Assembly (NCBI GenBank): GCA_951812925.1
Contig: OX638370.1
Coordinates: 101,260,897-101,324,896 of the forward strand
Direction: 5' to 3'
DNA: 64,000 bases
From: Calliopum simillimum
Lineage: Eukaryota > Arthropoda > Insecta > Diptera > Lauxaniidae
The position numbers were made by a program, and so were the translations under genes. Shown one piece after another: positions 1 to 12,179 of this stretch. The notes below the pieces were generated by a model. The model worked only from the letters and a program-made list of their open reading frames with translations, was not told the DNA's origin and did no database searches. Each line of letters begins with the position of its first letter. Within the stretch, counting starts at the first letter, position 1.

Positions 1-734
1 AAAGAATCTGTTCATATCATAATTGCATTCACCGCCCAGGCAATTTTCATGCAAAAAGATGAAAAAAAAAAAAAAAAAAAATCCCGTTATATAAAAATTT
101 ATCAATTTATTAATTAATAAAAAAAGAAAAAAATACATTCTGAAAGAAAAACCTCTGCAGGCAAAAAAAGATACAAAAAAACCCACCAGAAAATTATACA
201 AACGAACGAGACAAAGTGTGGCTCTTTATGATTTTTCTTGCACGTTTCCACTTAACGGCCATAACGTAACGCAATAGTAATAATTATGGTTGTTATGTTG
301 TCGTTGTAGTGGCAATAACACGCCCCCACTAAGTAGGTCAATTTCAACAGTTCCGGTAAACAATGAATGATTTTTTTCTCTTCTTTTTATTTTGCACAAA
401 CTTCTGTGGAATATTAGATTTTCTGTAAGGGGAATAGATACTTAAAGCTTTAAAAAAATGCAAAGCATACTTTTAAGGGAGAAATTTTTACAGCGGTATT
501 ACATAATATTAACGAGGCGGAAATATTTGATATTCTAGCGGACTTTCAAACTAAAATACCATGCTTGAGAGATACTATGCAACCAAATTTTAACATTTCG
601 AAAAAGGCTTAAAACTAAATGAAGTGTATAACAAAAGTAAATACAAAGTTATGATGAAGTATAGAATAGAAACTTTGAACAGTGATAGAATGAAGAATAG
701 AAAAGACTTCAACTTTATAGAGGCAAGTCACCTC
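1..734. other. AT-rich intergenic DNA
   Basis: No coding potential or RNA gene seen. It holds a poly-A run near 62-80 and short A/T-rich stretches only. Confidence 0.5.
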
Positions 735-946
735 AAAACTTTCCCAATTCGGGGTTCAAAAAATTCTAATTAGCGTTTCTGATGCTTATTAATCTTGTTT
801 TAGTATTTTTTTGATCCTGAATTGGGAAATTTTCTTTTACTCAATGTTTATGAAATATGTATTTAAAAAATGCCTAAAATCATGCAATAAAGTTTCACAT
901 TATTGCGTCTCTAATGTGCATTAGAGCTACCTTCTGTCTGGGGCAT
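735..946 (+). repeat. Degenerate copy of the 6870-7202 palindromic element
   Basis: The stretch reads closely like the right half of the palindrome at 6870-7202. It shares CCCAATTC, AAAAAATTCTAATTAGC, CTGAATTGGGAAATTTTC, TGCCTAAAATCATGCAATAAA and a terminal CTGTCTGGG. The left arm is missing, so this is a truncated copy. Its superfamily cannot be named. Confidence 0.6.
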
Positions 947-973
947 TATGCACTTGCCGACGTTTAATCCGAT

Positions 974-1570
974 TGCATCCTCAGAATTGTCAATATAACA
1001 GCGAGATTTTGAGGTATCCTTGCTTGAAGTTGGAGAAAAAGTTGTTTTCAGGCCTATGGCTTAGTTACGTTTTTTTTAATGGCATTGAATAGTCACTCTC
1101 ACCTTATCAAAATTTACTTTCAAATTTTTTTTAATAGGAATCTTACTTTTCGAGCTATGAGCCTTTGAAAGAAAGGTGTCTCAACTCCATACAAAAGTCG
1201 AAATATTTTAGAGGCGTGGCATCGCCTATTTTTTTATCTCAAGGCCTTTCTCTTATTGGCACTCTTGATATATTGCATACTCTGCATTTTGAGTCCTTTT
1301 TGGCCATGAATCGGTTGTTCAATTCTAATAGAATATCGTCCTTTGTATGGGCTGAAGCACCTTCTCTTCAAAGGATCATAATTTGAAAAGTAACAGCGAT
1401 ATAGGAAAAGTTAAAAGGTATAAAGAAAAAAGTTTCTATTCTATTCCATCAAAAAATAGAGAATTTCTTCTTTCTCTGTAGCCACGCCATAAGCTGGAAA
1501 ACAGCTTTCTCCAACTTCAGGCAAGGGTATCTCGAGATCTTGCAGATGCATTGACAATTCTGAGGATGCA
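974..1570. repeat. Fold-back element, family A, full palindrome
   Basis: The left arm (974-about 1185) is matched by the reverse complement of about 1355-1570. Both outer ends read TGCATCCTCAGAATTGTCAA, and both arms carry a CTTGAAGTTGGAGAAA-type block and an ATGGCATTGAATAG-type block. Related copies lie at 7412-7994 and 59570-60370, with fragments near 6595-6690 and 26430-26620. No coding sequence is present; short ORFs inside are chance. The rosa mariner starts directly at its right end. Confidence 0.7.
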
Positions 1571-1573
1571 GTA

Positions 1574-2881
1574 TAAAGGGTGTTTTTTTTAGAGGTATAG
1601 AACTTCGAATTGAAATAAAACACAAGAAAATCGTTTTAATGTCAACCAATTTGGCTTTATTGGATTGATAATTTTATGCCATTAATGTTTAAATATGATT
1701 TCGGGCATGTGGCCGCCTCGGCTGGCTCGAATAAAGTCAATTCTACAGGTCCAATTTTCAACCACTTTTTCGAGCATATGGGGCCGTATGTCGGCAATAA
1801 CGCCACGAATGTTGGCTTCCAAGTCCCCTAACGTTTCTGGTTTGTTGGCATAGACGAGCGACTTCACATATCCCCAAAGAAAATAATCCAATGGTGTCAA
1901 ATCACACGATCTTGGTGGCCAATTGACAGGTCCATTCCGCGAAATTATGCGCTCATCGAATGTTTCCTTCAATAAATCGATTGTGACGTGCGCTGTGTGG
2001 CATGTAGCGCCGTCTTGTTGGAACCACAACTCATCCACATTCATGCCATCCAATTCGGGAACAAAATAGTCGGTTATCATGGCTCTATACCGGTCTCCAT
2101 TAACGGTAACTGACTCTCCAGCATTATTTCAGAAGAAGTATGGTCCAATGACTCCACCAGCCCATAGAGCACACCAAACAGTCAGTTTTTGTGGATGTAA
2201 TGGCGTCTCAAGGGTCTCATGTGGATTCTCTTCACTCCAAATGCGGCAATTTTGCTTGTTGACGTAGCCATTCAACCAAAAATGAGCCTCATCACTGAAC
2301 AAAATTTTGCGATGAAAATCAGCATTAATCTCGATCTCATTTTCGGCCCATACACCAAAATCACGACGCATTGCATGGTCTCGCGGCTTTAATTCTTGCA
2401 CAAGCTGGATCTTGTAAGGTCGCAGGCCAAGATCTTTGCGCAAAATCTTCCATAAAGTTGATGGACAAAGCTCCAATTGCTGTGCACGGTGGCGAATCGA
2501 TTCATTCGGGTCCTCTTCAACATTTTGCTCTACAGCGGCAATTGTTTCTTCGGTGCGCACTGTTCGACGTCTCTGCGGATGCGTATTATCACATAGAGTA
2601 AACGTAGTGCGAAAACGATCCATGGTTAACCGAATAAATTGCTGTGATGGACGATTATGTCGACCATAAAATGGACGGAGCTTGCGGTAAACTTCGCGAA
2701 CTGAACCATTATTTTCGAAATAAATTTGCACGATTTGCAAGCGTTGTTCTTTTGTCAACCTGTTCATGATGAAATGGCAAACCAAACTGAACATAAATGA
2801 CATTAGAGTTGCCAGATTTGACCACAAAATGCCAGTTTTAAATCTATTCGAAAAACAAACCTCTAAAAAAAAGACCCTTTA
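1574..2881 (-). mobile_element. Mariner element, rosa type (DD41D), copy 1
   Basis: Imperfect terminal inverted repeats share the core GGGTSTTTTTTTTAGAGGT and end on TA, the mariner target site. The element is about 1.3 kb and encodes a transposase on the minus strand. It is nearly identical to the copy at 34325-35626, so both inserted or diverged recently. It sits against the right end of a fold-back element. Confidence 0.88.
1682..2767 (-). pseudogene. Mariner transposase (rosa/DD41D), one premature stop
   Basis: Cut-and-paste transposase of the Tc1/mariner superfamily, 361 codons from the ATG at 2767. An N-terminal helix-turn-helix region (MNRLTKEQRLQIVQIYF) precedes the catalytic domain. 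The three catalytic Asp sit in SDEAHFW, QQDGATCH and TPLDYFLW, with 41 residues between the second and third, as in the rosa group. One reading frame runs throughout but is cut by a TGA at 2129-2131. The intact copy at 34439-35518 has CGA (Arg) there, so this looks like a single CpG transition. This copy also has two extra codons (Glu-Ser) just after the break. The product should be inactive unless the stop is read through. The ATG was chosen because upstream codons lie in the terminal repeat and untranslated leader. Confidence 0.9.
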
Positions 2882-5333
2882 TAAGATATAAAAAATTCAT
2901 TCCATTTTTTCGGAAATTAACTTGCAAAATGTTTGGATATTCTTGAATTTAAAGTGTTTTATAATCGAAGCTTATAAAAATTATTTGGAAAAAGCTTATT
3001 ATCAATGTTCTTATACAATATTTTGAAATAGTTTTTCAAACAGATTTTGTTAGTATTAATAAAGTGTAGTACACAACTTTTTCCCAAATTTTATATGTTT
3101 AATTAAAAATAAAAAAATAAAAAATTATGCTTACTGAGAATCGAAAGTATGACCTCCAATCTATGAGTCGACAACTTCATCAACTAACCTAACATGTCAG
3201 TTATGATTCAAATGAATTGTGTTTTACTTAGCTCAATAAGGCAATGAAAAAATAAAATAAAATTTTTCTTAAGTTTATGTAGAAAACATTAACAAATAAG
3301 CATTTTATAATTGTTTATTTTAACCTTACAAATCAATTGTGAAAATTCTAAAATATAAACATTTTCCAAATGTTTGAAAATTGGTTATAAAAACATTTGG
3401 AAGTTAACTTCTTCAAGCGTTCAATTGTAAAGGTTATGAAATTATTTTTTGGGATGATATAATCGATACATACTCGTACATATGTAAATGTTTCTATCGA
3501 ATTTTCGATTTATTTTGATGCAGTTCAAATATTTTCGACTTTTCAACAATTTTTGACTTTGCCATTTGCCATTTATTTTTTCTGGATTGATTCCATTCGT
3601 TTCTCTCCGTGTGCTTTCTCATAATTATTCTTTATTTATATATTAATCATTGAAGCTTGAAAATTAGAGGTGAAAATATATATCTCATCAAAATACTATG
3701 AGTAAAAAAGTCTACGAAAAAATTAGTTCAAATGGTCGACCAATCGATCTCCAGGTACTAGCAGCTTACTTGACCTTTATGTTTGTAATTAAGTTTGATA
3801 CGATTAAGCAACAGATATTTACCTAGAAAGAGAAAAAGAAAAAAAAAATCGTTATTTTTTTTGTCAAAATTATTTTCGAATGTTATCATTAATTTAATTT
3901 ACACAAAAACAAATATAAAAAAAATGCAACCTCAACAAATATATGTAAATATATCAATTTACATTGCAAAACAGAAATAACGCCAACATTGTAAAGATAA
4001 CAAACACTTTTTGCAGCGAATTTTTTTTATTTTATTTTTTGCAAATACATCCCAGCGTGTAACACAAGCCATCTTTCTGTTTTTTCAAAAAAAAAAGTGT
4101 ATTGCATGTGCTTTGATGTGTCAACAAAAAAACACAACAGCCAGTGTGATGTCAGCCCCTGAATGACTTCCGTTTTGGCGTTCACGCGCGCATGCATTCT
4201 GTTTTTTTTTTTTTTCTCTTTCATTTACCATAAGCGTTCCCAACTTTTTTATGTACACAAGTGTTAGTGTTTGATGTGCCGGTGTTTTTTGTGTTATCAC
4301 ACACATTTAAGTGTTTTTTGTGGGTGTTTACAAAAATGCCTAAAGATCACTTTAACAGCGGAAACTTTTTTTCGTTAAAACAGTTTCAATAGATATAAGG
4401 ACGAATATGCAATGAATGCTTTATCCCTTGGAGGAACGTCGAAAGAACAAGTTATATATTTGATCAATAGCCGTATCCGCTCCGAAATTCGATAGATTGG
4501 GCGATAATTTTTGAGAATTTTGTAAAAGTTGCCATCGCCACATATGGATAATTTTTCAAAATTTCCTAACCAGAACTCAAGATCGCCTCCAGCTATAGTA
4601 TCATTAAAAATAAATAAGGAAAAATTCTTAGCTGCAACAACAAAATTTACTCTTCATGTTGTTTATTTTTATGTGCCGGCAAGTGTGGATGCATATGTTG
4701 CTTGCTTTTTTTTTTGTTACATTGTTGCTGCTGCTATTGCTGCTACAACAGCTTTGATAACACAACAGCAACGCAAAAATTACACAAAAACAAACTCACA
4801 CACACGCACACAAATGCACATTCCCCAAAATCAACAGACATGTGGCACACATGCCATACACAAGAAAGAAAAGAAAAAAAACAAACACAACCACAGCAAC
4901 AATGCTGTCGCAGCAATTGTTGCTGCTCAAATACAAAAGCATTCCAAACATTGCAATTGCTACAGAATGTGTTGACAGCAAGAGCAAATAAAGTGAAAAA
5001 AAAAGAAACAACAGTAATAACAACAGCTGTAGGAACAGCAGTGGTAACAGCAACAAAAACTAGCAACAACAATTGCAACAAAAATTAAGCCAAATTGCAA
5101 TATTTCGCCAACAAAAATCATCTCAAGTATGTAGAAAGCACAAAGGTTTTGCTTATTCGCATGGGGCTCAGTTTTGTTAGCCATTATCAAAGGTGAATCC
5201 TTTCAGTAAGAAAAAAAACCGTATGAAAGTAAGTTCTTTCACTTGCTGAAAATATTTCACTTTGTTTCAGTACACAATTTTGGGAAAAAATATATTTTTA
5301 ATCTTTAACTGGCTCTATCGCCTATTTAAGAGA
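2882..5333. other. Intergenic DNA with CAA/CAG-rich microsatellite tract
   Basis: No gene is supported. From about 4690 to 5095 there are interrupted CAA, CAG and TGC triplet tracts. These keep several frames open (for example 4529-4975), but the translations are Gln/Thr/Cys low-complexity sequence without a recognisable domain. The rest is A/T-rich filler. Confidence 0.5.
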
Positions 5334-5770
5334 TACTAGAATCGCCCAATGGTCAAAATTTTACCAAACATTTATTAAATAATTTTGGTACTTTTTGGAC
5401 AGTTTAAGTTCCTTTTTTGCTATTTGGTACAAAATAGAAAAACTGATTTATCATCCCAGGTACCATGACAATTGTGAAAAGAAATGAAAACAAAAAACAT
5501 GAAGTCAGTGGCAGTCAGCCTTTTGTCTTTTCCTTTGTGCTGTATCCTCTTTTCAGCTCTGCGTAACCGCGTATTTTGTCGTTGTTAATATTGAAAAATT
5601 TGCACTTAATTTTACCTTGCTGAAAGTCAAAATATCAAAATAGTTTTAACTTTGTGCACATCTACACATAAAAACCTTTCTAATGGTGTATAATTCAAAG
5701 TCGTGCTCCATTTCTAACATAGTAAAAAAGGTAGGACAAATTTTTGTCTTGCGTATTAATATATAGATAT
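5334..5770 (+). repeat. Unclassified dispersed repeat, copy 1
   Basis: About 440 bp matches the reverse complement of 33431-33877 at roughly 80% by eye. Shared blocks include ATCGCCCAATGGTCAAAATT, GTACTTTTTGGACAGT, TTTTGTCGTTGTTAATATTG and GAAAAAGGTAGGACA-type sequence, then GCGTATTAAT. It has no terminal inverted repeats and no coding sequence, so the family is unknown. Confidence 0.65.
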
Positions 5771-6869
5771 CTGCTGCCTGGTGTAGAAATCAATTTGATT
5801 TTAAATCGATAATGCTATCAGAGATATTGTAAACTTCTTATTAGTAATAAGTCTTGACTACTGCTAGAGAGTTAGTTATTATTGTTAGTACATGATAGAC
5901 ATCTACATGAATGCATTAATTTTTATGTGACACTACTGCACACTATTTCAGTACAGTTTATAATCAAATACATTGAGTAACCGTTGCGAATAAATGCCGC
6001 ACCTAACAATAATTTGTACTCTGCGTGAGCGCAACCGAACATTTTTAAACTGAACTGAGTGCAGTAGTGTCATAAAATGTACTCATGAATATTTACGAAC
6101 TGAAGTGAGTAAAATGAAATCTTTTGAGTGCCTAAAGGAAGGAGCTTTTGTAGGTGACTTACATCAATATCATGTACACCAATCGATAAGGAAAGGTCGA
6201 AAATAAATTTTGACCCTTTAACTGACCGTTTTGGTCTCATTTTTGTAAAAAAAAATTAATGCACCAATTGGTGGGAAAATATATTTTTAACATCACCGAA
6301 ATGGGTTCCAAATGGTCACTTGGAAGGCCTGAAAACAGCTCTGGTCGTACTCAAATTATTTTTTCAACCCTTTCCCACCGATTAGTGCAGTAAAGTATGT
6401 TTTTATAAATTTACCCAATACGTTTACTTAGAAGAACCGCAGGCACCTCAGGTCAGGCCGAAAATATATTTTCGACTGTGATCCGAGTTATTATTGATTT
6501 AAAGAGCAGAAAACGGTACGGACATATGGCCTACGTCCAGAATATAGTGCAGTTCACTTTCGGCAGCAAAATTAAATAGCCCTGATCTTTTTTTGTTTTT
6601 TAAACATAACTTTAACTTTTCCAATTCGATCATTACTTTTCGAGAGATCATCCATTGAAGTAAAGGTATCTCGGAAAGTAATGAAGTCTCAAATTGGGTT
6701 TAAATCTAGTACCGCGCTAATATAATCAATTAAAATATATGTAAAAAAATTCTGAAAAAATGTGCACTTATCTTTTGAAGGATTCTAAGCATTTAATATC
6801 CTGCGAAATTTTTTCGAAAATGCTTTGGTTTTGAGTAAAACTAGCATTTTGCTGATGAACGTAACGCCT
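5771..6869. other. Intergenic DNA with a fold-back A fragment
   Basis: No gene seen. Around 6595-6690 the sequence resembles the inner part of fold-back family A (a CATTACTTTTCGAG block followed by an AAGTAAAGGTATCTC block). The remainder is unassigned AT-rich DNA. Confidence 0.4.
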
Positions 6870-7202
6870 CAGACAGACGACAGCTTAAATCTTGATTATA
6901 GACGTAATAATGTGGAATTTTATATTGCATGGTTTTAGACATTTTTTAAATACATTTTTCATAGACATTGGCTAAAAGCAAAATTCCCAATTCAGGGTCC
7001 AAAAAATTCTAATTAGCTTTTCTGATTTTTAACTCACTATTAATCTTGTTTTTGATGTTTTAGAATTTTTTGGCTCCTGAATTGGGAAATTTTCTTTTAG
7101 TAAATGTCTATGAAATATTTATTTAAAAAATGCCTAAAATCATGCAATAAAAAGATTCGCATTATTACGTCTAAAATCCAGATTTAAGCTGTCGTCTGTC
7201 TG
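6870..7202. repeat. Palindromic MITE-like element
   Basis: Two arms of about 160 bp form a nearly complete inverted repeat. The left arm starts CAGACAGACGACAGCTTAAA and the right arm ends with the reverse complement near 7202. TTCCCAATTCAGG and CCTGAATTGGGAA lie near the centre. A half copy lies at 735-946. It has no coding capacity, so it is probably a non-autonomous DNA element. Confidence 0.75.
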
Positions 7203-7411
7203 GGCATAAGCTATGTATTCTTTGGGCAATTCTTAGCATTTTTTGCCTTATACACTTTTTTCGTTAGATGCCTTGCTTTTGCGTAAAAAATCGTTTTTCT
7301 GATTGCGTAAACGAAAAACGTTAAATTATCGATTTTGGGACGTGAATATTACACACGATTTCAAGTAATTATGACCTACTGAATTCCAAAATAATATCAG
7401 ATTTGCCAAAT

Positions 7412-7994
7412 TGACTCTAGTTCTCCAGTTATTTTCCTTGTTTAACAGTGCAAAAATAACTGTTTTGAGGCATATTTGATGTAGGAAAACACTTACAGTA
7501 GACAGTGTCTTATGTTCTTGTAAATAAAATCGAATAGGCGTAACCTACCTCATTTAACCTTACCTATAAACTTTTCCGACTATACCCTTACTTTTCGAGT
7601 AATCTACCATTAAAGTAATGATGTTTCGAGTCCATACAAAGAATTAGTTTTTTTTTCGGGCTTAGGTTTTTGGGTTAATCAAGATTCAACGAGTTTATTA
7701 AATACTAAGTGTATAGTTTGTTTGTCTAGATTCACTCAAGTTCTCTAGAAATCCTTGCTCGAAAGAGCAAAAATAGCTGCTTTGTTTGTATGGAATTGAA
7801 ATGGGTGATAACTCGGAAAGAAAGGATCTAATTGGAAAAATTAAAACTAAGGGTTTAATGAGAAAGGTTAGGACTTTTTGATGATGTTAACAAAAATTAA
7901 TTACATTGTTTGTTGTGAGTGTTATACTTCTCCAAACATACCTCAAAAAACTATTTTTCACCTCAAGCAAGGATATCGGGAGAACTAGAGTCAA
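7412..7994. repeat. Fold-back element, family A, second full copy
   Basis: Ends are TTGACTCTAGTTCTCC and its reverse complement GGAGAACTAGAGTCAA. The arms carry the family-A inner block (CTTACTTTTCGAGTAATC on the left; ATAACTCGGAAAGAAAGG on the right). It is about 580 bp, palindromic through most of its length, with no coding sequence. Confidence 0.65.
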
Positions 7995-8039
7995 TCCTGA
8001 TAAATACATTATACTTTAGGTATTGCATGACCTTGGTGA

Positions 8040-8395
8040 ATCTGAATTTACTCACAAAACTGAGGGCGCAGAAATAAAAAATTTTTTTGTCGCCCTGTGT
8101 TATCTATATCTCCAAAATAAAATTATAATTTTTAAACGCCAAAATTTTTTGCAAGCACATAGTCTTCAGTTCTAAAGTACTCTTGGGTATACATTTTGTA
8201 TTGAAAAAAAAAGTTATGACCAAAAAACTTTTCATTTTTTTAGTCAAAATGGGCCTTCAGTAGAGTTAAGAGCGTTCCATTGGTTATTCTTGGAATGAAA
8301 AAAAAAAAAAAAAAAAAATGTTGCAGATATCGCTTTCAAGAGTCCTTCTAACTTTTGAGTCGGTTTTGGAATGAATCTATAATTTCGGCCCTATC
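8040..8395 (+). repeat. Unclassified dispersed repeat, related to 16090-16370
   Basis: It shares with 16090-16370, in the same orientation, an AAAAAGTTATGACCAAAAAA block, a GTCCATTGGTT-type block, a poly-A run, CAGATATCG, and CCTTCTAACTTTTRAGTCGG. No ORF or terminal repeat identifies the family. Confidence 0.55.
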
Positions 8396-10685
8396 CAACA
8401 TATCGCTTATTTAGTTCAAGAACGGCACAAGTCAAAAAACTCGATTTTGCAGGAAAATACGTTTAAAAATTTCAATTGAAAAAGTTGTTTCGTTCTCAAA
8501 CGGTGACCGTAAAAGATATTAACATGAAGTTTTTACAGAATATGAAACATGATATCACAAATAATTCTGCATCATTAACTTAGAAATTGCGTTTTTTAAG
8601 CTGTGCCGTTTTTGAAGTAAATGAGCGATATAATAAAAGATTTGTCCGGATAAAAGTATGGGCTTTTTCCTTATCGTCTGTTGTTTTGTATTTAAATAGC
8701 ATTTTCATAAAAAATGTGGCATAATTTTAGGAGCTAATTTTTTTTTTGCTGCATCATTCTTTCATTTCATAACGCCGAACTACAATATGTTGACGGTTCA
8801 TAGCAATCAGCGCAGCAGTAACAAAGTGGATGTTCTTCAGTAAGAAAAGTCCTGAAATTATGCAGCATTTTGTGCATGAAAATGCTATTGCAATACAAAG
8901 CAACTGCCGCTTAGGAAGACGGCCTGTATTCGCACCAAATTTCGATTGCAGGGTGCCAAAAGTTTCGTTTTGAATTAAATAAGCATTTTTTAATTTTGAA
9001 AATAGGGGTTCTTCAAAATATTTTTTAATTGAGGCAAATTTTACATGATGCATATTTACATCAATATTAAGTTATGGTACTCGGAAACATTAATTTTTGA
9101 ACCAGCTTAATATACATACTTACATATTTTGAAATTTTGTATGCTCTCTGATACGATTTATTTAGTTTGTTTTTTCTCAAATGTTATTTTGTAATAAGTA
9201 AATAAAAGAAGAAACTTAAAAAATGAGCTTCAATCGACTTGATGCCATAGTCCGCTATAATATCGAGGGACAAAAGTTGAAGTGCCACCTATGCTGAAAC
9301 GATACTTTGTAAGCTCTACAAATTTACAGCATAGACTGGCAGCAACAACAAGGAAACAAAATGATCTGCAGCATTGAAAGTAACAAACTTTTTTATGTGC
9401 AACAAAAGTAGTGAACTTAAAAGAAAAATCTCATCTTACCCAAAGGAGTTGGTTGGTTTGCTAACAATGCCAAATAAGAAATATACACAATGTTACAAAA
9501 ACAACATACCAACACAGATACAAGTTAACAATACATATACATACATATATACGAGTGCACACCAAAAGACACATATACGCTGTAGACAACAGAACAATTT
9601 TTTCATTTATCGTTACCATAACAATGGCTTAAAAGTTTTAGCGGTTTTCTAAGGAATTTTTTCTTTTTTTGGAGTTTTATTTGAAAAAAAAAAAAAACAG
9701 TTTTTCATGGTCTCTTTTTTATTCTTTTGTTATAACTCTTCTTTTGGGCTTCTTATCTTTGTTTGCAACTCTGCTTACTAAAGAACTTTAGTGGCATTAC
9801 AGGAAGTTTTCACGATACGCATCATATGAAAAGAGAGGTTTTTGTTTTCTTGCTGTTACGATGTTGTTCTTGCATTTGTCTTAAATTTTCTTATGTTTTT
9901 GTGTATCAGATTGTTGCATATTATTCGCTTTCGTGTTACTTAGAAGAAATTATTAACAAATTATCCTGTTGAAAAATTCTCTATGCGAAAATTCACTCAT
10001 ATACAAATTTTTGAATTGCCTTAAAGTATGCAATAAAAAATTTCAATCAATATACTCGTAAAAAAATCAACAATTATTGTCATTTTTTACATATTAAATG
10101 TTTTAATTTAAACAATTTGCAAATGAATTTTATCCTTAATCTGCTGCACTGCAACGCATTGACAAAAATAATGGCGGACTTAAAAATTGCACAGCAATAA
10201 ATAAGAGAATTTTTTCATATGTTACAATATAAAAAAAAATATGTGACAAAAAGATTTAAATGTTATAAAGCCAATTCAATGACAAACGAACATACATATA
10301 AATGTACATGAATGCACACTCACTTGCCATTGGAATATCATGCGAGGACAATTACGAAATGTCCCTTGATAGGCAATTATTATGAAATAATTTCTGTGGC
10401 TTGCATGTCCTACAGGAGCTTGTTAAGTAAGAGAAAATAAGTATGACATTTTTTTCCTCTTAATACATTTTGTATTACTGTCAAAGCTTGCTGCACTACA
10501 AATATATAAGGTGGAAGGAATATTTCATAAGTAACTTATGTTAACAACTCATGACACAGTGCTACAAAAATTGCAAAATTGTATACACTTTTTAAGAGAC
10601 CTAGTATATGTTGTAGAATGTAAATACCATATACTGGTCCAAAAAAGGGCGTGCTCAAGGTAATGCCACACTCATTCTTAAGCGA
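8396..10685. other. Intergenic DNA
   Basis: No supported gene. Short ORFs lack recognisable motifs. A (CATA)n-type microsatellite lies near 9531-9553 and poly-A/T runs occur near 9684-9697. Confidence 0.45.
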
Positions 10686-11434
10686 TTGCAAATTTCAATC
10701 TATATACAAGCAGACGAATGTAGTGACACATTTGTTATTTACGTTGACAGTCAGGCAGCCATTATGGCCCTTGGCTCCAATATTACTAAGTCACGCTTAG
10801 TCCTTAGCTGCAGGAAATCCCTATGTGAAGTAGGGTTCCCGGACACAGTAATTTCGTTGGCAATGAAAATGCTGATGAACTTGCGAGGAAAGGGTCTTTA
10901 ACTGACATAATTTCTGAAACCTATATTATGAAACCACTTGCATTGATAAGAGCCACCATTGACTCTAAATGTATTTTGTGGGCTAATTTCATGTTTTACG
11001 TCTAGGGCGATATGGCCACTGTATGACGCTAACAGAACACGTAGAATTATTTCTTTAGATAGGCAAAGTCTCAGAACTTTAAATGTTGTCATTAATGGGC
11101 ACTATTTTATAGGCAGACACGCTCTTAGATTGAGCCATACTGACGTAGGAGATCTTTGTAGAAGTTGTAAAGATCCTGACGTCGAAGAGTCAATTTTTCA
11201 TTTCCTTTGTGAATGACCAGCGTTGGCTAACCGACGCTACAAGGTGTTCGAAAGTCACTTTCTCGACTCTCTTGAAGATATAGCTCAAAAGAGTCCCATG
11301 TCCATTTTGGAGTTTATAAAAATTTCTAAATGGTTTACATAGGTTAACAACGAATCGGGTATACAATGGGCCTAATCGCGGCCTAAGTTATGATGGCAAC
11401 TGCCATCTCCCCGCGCTAACCTAACCTAACCTAA
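10686..11434 (+). pseudogene. 3' fragment of a non-LTR retrotransposon with RNase H
   Basis: The translation shows an RNase H domain of the R1/LOA/I type: VIYVDSQAAIMAL with a catalytic Asp and then, after a frameshift near 10835, NENADELARKGS. Further on comes the usual C-terminal cysteine region (CRSCKDPDVEESIFHFLCE) and NRRYKVFESHFLDSL. Frameshifts and internal stops show it is dead, and the reverse transcriptase part is absent (5' truncation). The 3' end carries three CTAAC units at 11416-11434. A second copy of the 3' end is at 56690-57420. The exact clade cannot be settled without a search. Confidence 0.8.
11416..11434 (+). repeat. Pentanucleotide (CTAAC)n tail of the retroelement
   Basis: Three perfect CTAAC units close the retroelement fragment. 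The second copy ends with the similar CTAACCTAAACTAACC at about 57395-57411. This is the kind of short 3' tandem tail many non-LTR elements use instead of poly-A. Confidence 0.7.
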
Positions 11435-11465
11435 AAGTAGACGATTTAAGTCCGCGGAATAGGAA

Positions 11466-12043
11466 GCTGAAATCAGCAGTTTAAATAACGCTTTGTTGAA
11501 CCCGAAAAATTATTTTGTCTGGCGCTTCTTTGACTCAAAACTAACAACTTTTTCATATTTTTGACCTAAAATGTCCCGGCCCATTTTTTTTTGCCAACAT
11601 TTTTCGGTTTTTTTAAAACAATTTCGATCGGAAAAACGGATTCTACTCAAAACCAAGGAGTCTTATGAAAAAGTGTATTAGGCAAAAACTACTAAGCATC
11701 GTCCAGGAAATACGTGTGAATTTTTTTAGAATTTTTTTCAACATTTTTTGAAAAATTATAATACCTATGTCCCAAAAAACTTCTGAAATAATTCACACGT
11801 TTTCTTGGATGATGCTTAGCATTTTTTGCCTCAAACACTTTTTCATAAGACGCTTTGGTTTTAAGTAAAATCTGTTCTTTTGATCAAAATTGAATTAAAA
11901 AACCCAAAAATGTCGGCTAAAAAAATGGGCCGCGACAACCTAGGTCTAAAATATGAAAAAATTATTAGTTTTGAGTCAAAAAAGGGCTGGACAAAATAAT
12001 TTTTCGAGTTCAACAACATTTTATTTAAGCTGCTGATTTCAGC
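11466..12043. repeat. Large palindrome (fold-back element), about 580 bp
   Basis: The left end GCTGAAATCAGCAG is mirrored by CTGCTGATTTCAGC at the right end, and the arms of about 265 bp match throughout with the centre near 11755. Inner blocks (AAATACGTGTGAATTTTTTT and a TTAGGCAAAAACT/GCTTAGCATTTTTTGCCT pair) recur at 18930-19105 and near 6760-6840 and 7215-7330. There is no coding sequence. Confidence 0.75.
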
Positions 12044-12179
12044 ACCGTGTGGTAGGAAGTGGAAACATAAATAAAAATTTAGTTTTCGTTTCCAATATGT
12101 TCTTCTGCTATCCTAATACATTTTTCTAATATTTCAATTTACTTATCCATACCTTGGAAAATAAATGTTTTGAAAAACA

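Noticed and set aside
4529..4975. 148-codon ORF as a gene
   Set aside because: It runs through CAA/CAG and TGC microsatellites. The protein is low-complexity, and two other frames and the opposite strand are open over the same tract.
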